In this document: in pieces, positions 13,930 to 14,248 of the stretch
How the letters are laid out: each line of letters begins with the position of its first letter
Position numbering within the stretch: the first letter of the stretch is position 1
From: Chloroflexi bacterium RBG_13_51_18
GTDB taxonomy: Bacteria > Chloroflexota > Dehalococcoidia > Dehalococcoidales > RBG-16-60-22
DNA: 14,248 nt
Assembly (NCBI GenBank): GCA_001796495.1
Contig: MGMR01000005.1
Location: 13,255-27,502, forward strand
Direction: 5' to 3'
Translations under genes and position numbers: made by a program
Notes under the pieces: generated by a model
Told to the model about the DNA's origin: nothing
What the model saw: the letters and a program-made list of their open reading frames with translations, nothing else
Database searches by the model: none

Positions 13930-13961
13930 AGGGCTGATAACGGGTATGTAAAGGAGGCTAG

Positions 13962-14248
13962 ATGAAGGCTAGCGAGGGGAAAATCGGGAGGGTCTTTGTC
14001 TTGCGGCTGGAGGACGGGGACATGGTGCCGGAGTGCATCGAGAGATTCGCGGCGGAGAAGGGCATTAAGGTCGCTCATGTGATATTAATCGGGGGGATAG
14101 GCGGGGGACGAGTAGTCGTCGGTCCTAAAGAGTCGGACAAAATGCCGCCGGAGCCGGTATTGCTGCCAGTCGAGGGGGCGCACGAGGTGGAGGGAGTGGG
14201 CATCATCGCGCCTAATAAAGAGGGCAAGCCGGTACTGCACATCCACGC
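13962..14248 (+). CDS. PPC/DUF296 domain protein (3' end missing)
   Basis: The first 95 residues of a PCC/PPC (DUF296) domain protein. In plants this domain is paired with AT-hooks; bacterial and archaeal members are standalone, trimeric, and usually annotated as DNA-binding, with function unproven. The start MKASEGKIGRVFVLRLEDGD, the strand-helix segment CIERFAAEKGIKVAHVILIG followed by a glycine run (IGGGRVVVGP), and the metal-site-like VLHIH (91-95) at the window edge fit the family; a second conserved GHL segment would lie outside. AAGGAGG (13951-13957) sits 4 bases before the ATG. It is separated from ruvA by the AT-rich spacer and is probably its own transcript. Confidence 0.87.
   Translation, partial: MKASEGKIGRVFVLRLEDGDMVPECIERFAAEKGIKVAHVILIGGIGGGRVVVGPKESDKMPPEPVLLPVEGAHEVEGVGIIAPNKEGKPVLHIH

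Larger units (their letters stand above)
13578..13961. other. Gene-free AT-rich spacer
   Basis: No open frame with a ribosome binding site is found on either strand in this 384-base gap. The plus strand is T-rich from about 13598 to 13810, with several TCGTTTT-like repeats. A T8 run (13617-13624) lacks a GC-rich stem before it, so no terminator is called for the ruv operon. A hairpin repeat at 13867-13892 and a possible promoter lie at the right end. Confidence 0.6.

Noticed and set aside
1..14248. CRISPR array, insertion sequence, prophage or defence system
   Set aside because: No regularly spaced repeats, transposase, integrase or recognised defence genes were found in any frame.

Overview
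The window reads as a chromosomal, mostly housekeeping segment of a bacterium. Gene content (class II lysyl-tRNA synthetase, RF2 with a programmed frameshift, endonuclease V, RimI, YebC, RuvC-RuvA, a PPC-domain protein), moderate GC and several small proteins of a kind I associate with Dehalococcoidia suggest Chloroflexota, probably Dehalococcoidia. That placement is inference; there is no rRNA marker here.

Layout, left to right. (1) 1-1423, minus: lysS, cut by the window edge so that its last residues are missing. (2) 1592-2493, plus: a small two-helix membrane protein with its own promoter and a perfect-stem terminator, then a TIGR04076-type small protein. (3) 2518-2760, minus: a small gene with good promoter and ribosome binding site but an in-frame TAA at codon 14. 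(4) 2918-4412, plus: an MFS transporter, tRNA-Ser(UGA), and a GIY-YIG protein starting 7 bases after the tRNA CCA. (5) 4458-6089, minus: a lipoprotein peptide/solute-binding protein with no permease genes beside it, divergent from a cupin-like protein (6228-6689) across an inverted-repeat promoter region. (6) 6735-7445, minus: radC, divergent from a small zinc-ribbon protein whose leader can fold. (7) 10812 down to 7908, minus: nfi-prfB-metallopeptidase operon. prfB contains the classic CTT TGA C +1 frameshift site, so its frame is split; its TGA stop overlaps the peptidase ATG. (8) 10962-13577, plus: rimI, then yebC-ruvC-ruvA. (9) 13578-13961: an AT-rich gene-free spacer with T-rich repeats and a dispersed hairpin element. 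(10) 13962 to the edge: 5' part of a PPC/DUF296 gene.

The genes group around translation (lysS, tRNA-Ser, prfB, rimI), DNA repair and recombination (nfi, radC, ruvC, ruvA, possibly GIY-YIG), gene regulation (yebC, PPC) and transport (MFS, solute-binding lipoprotein). I found no CRISPR array, insertion sequence, prophage, toxin-antitoxin pair or defence island. The less ordinary features are the coupling of an exported metallopeptidase to RF2 autoregulation, the nonsense-interrupted small gene, a probable leaderless nfi transcript, a foldable leader before the zinc-ribbon gene and a symmetrical operator-like motif between 6119 and 6194.
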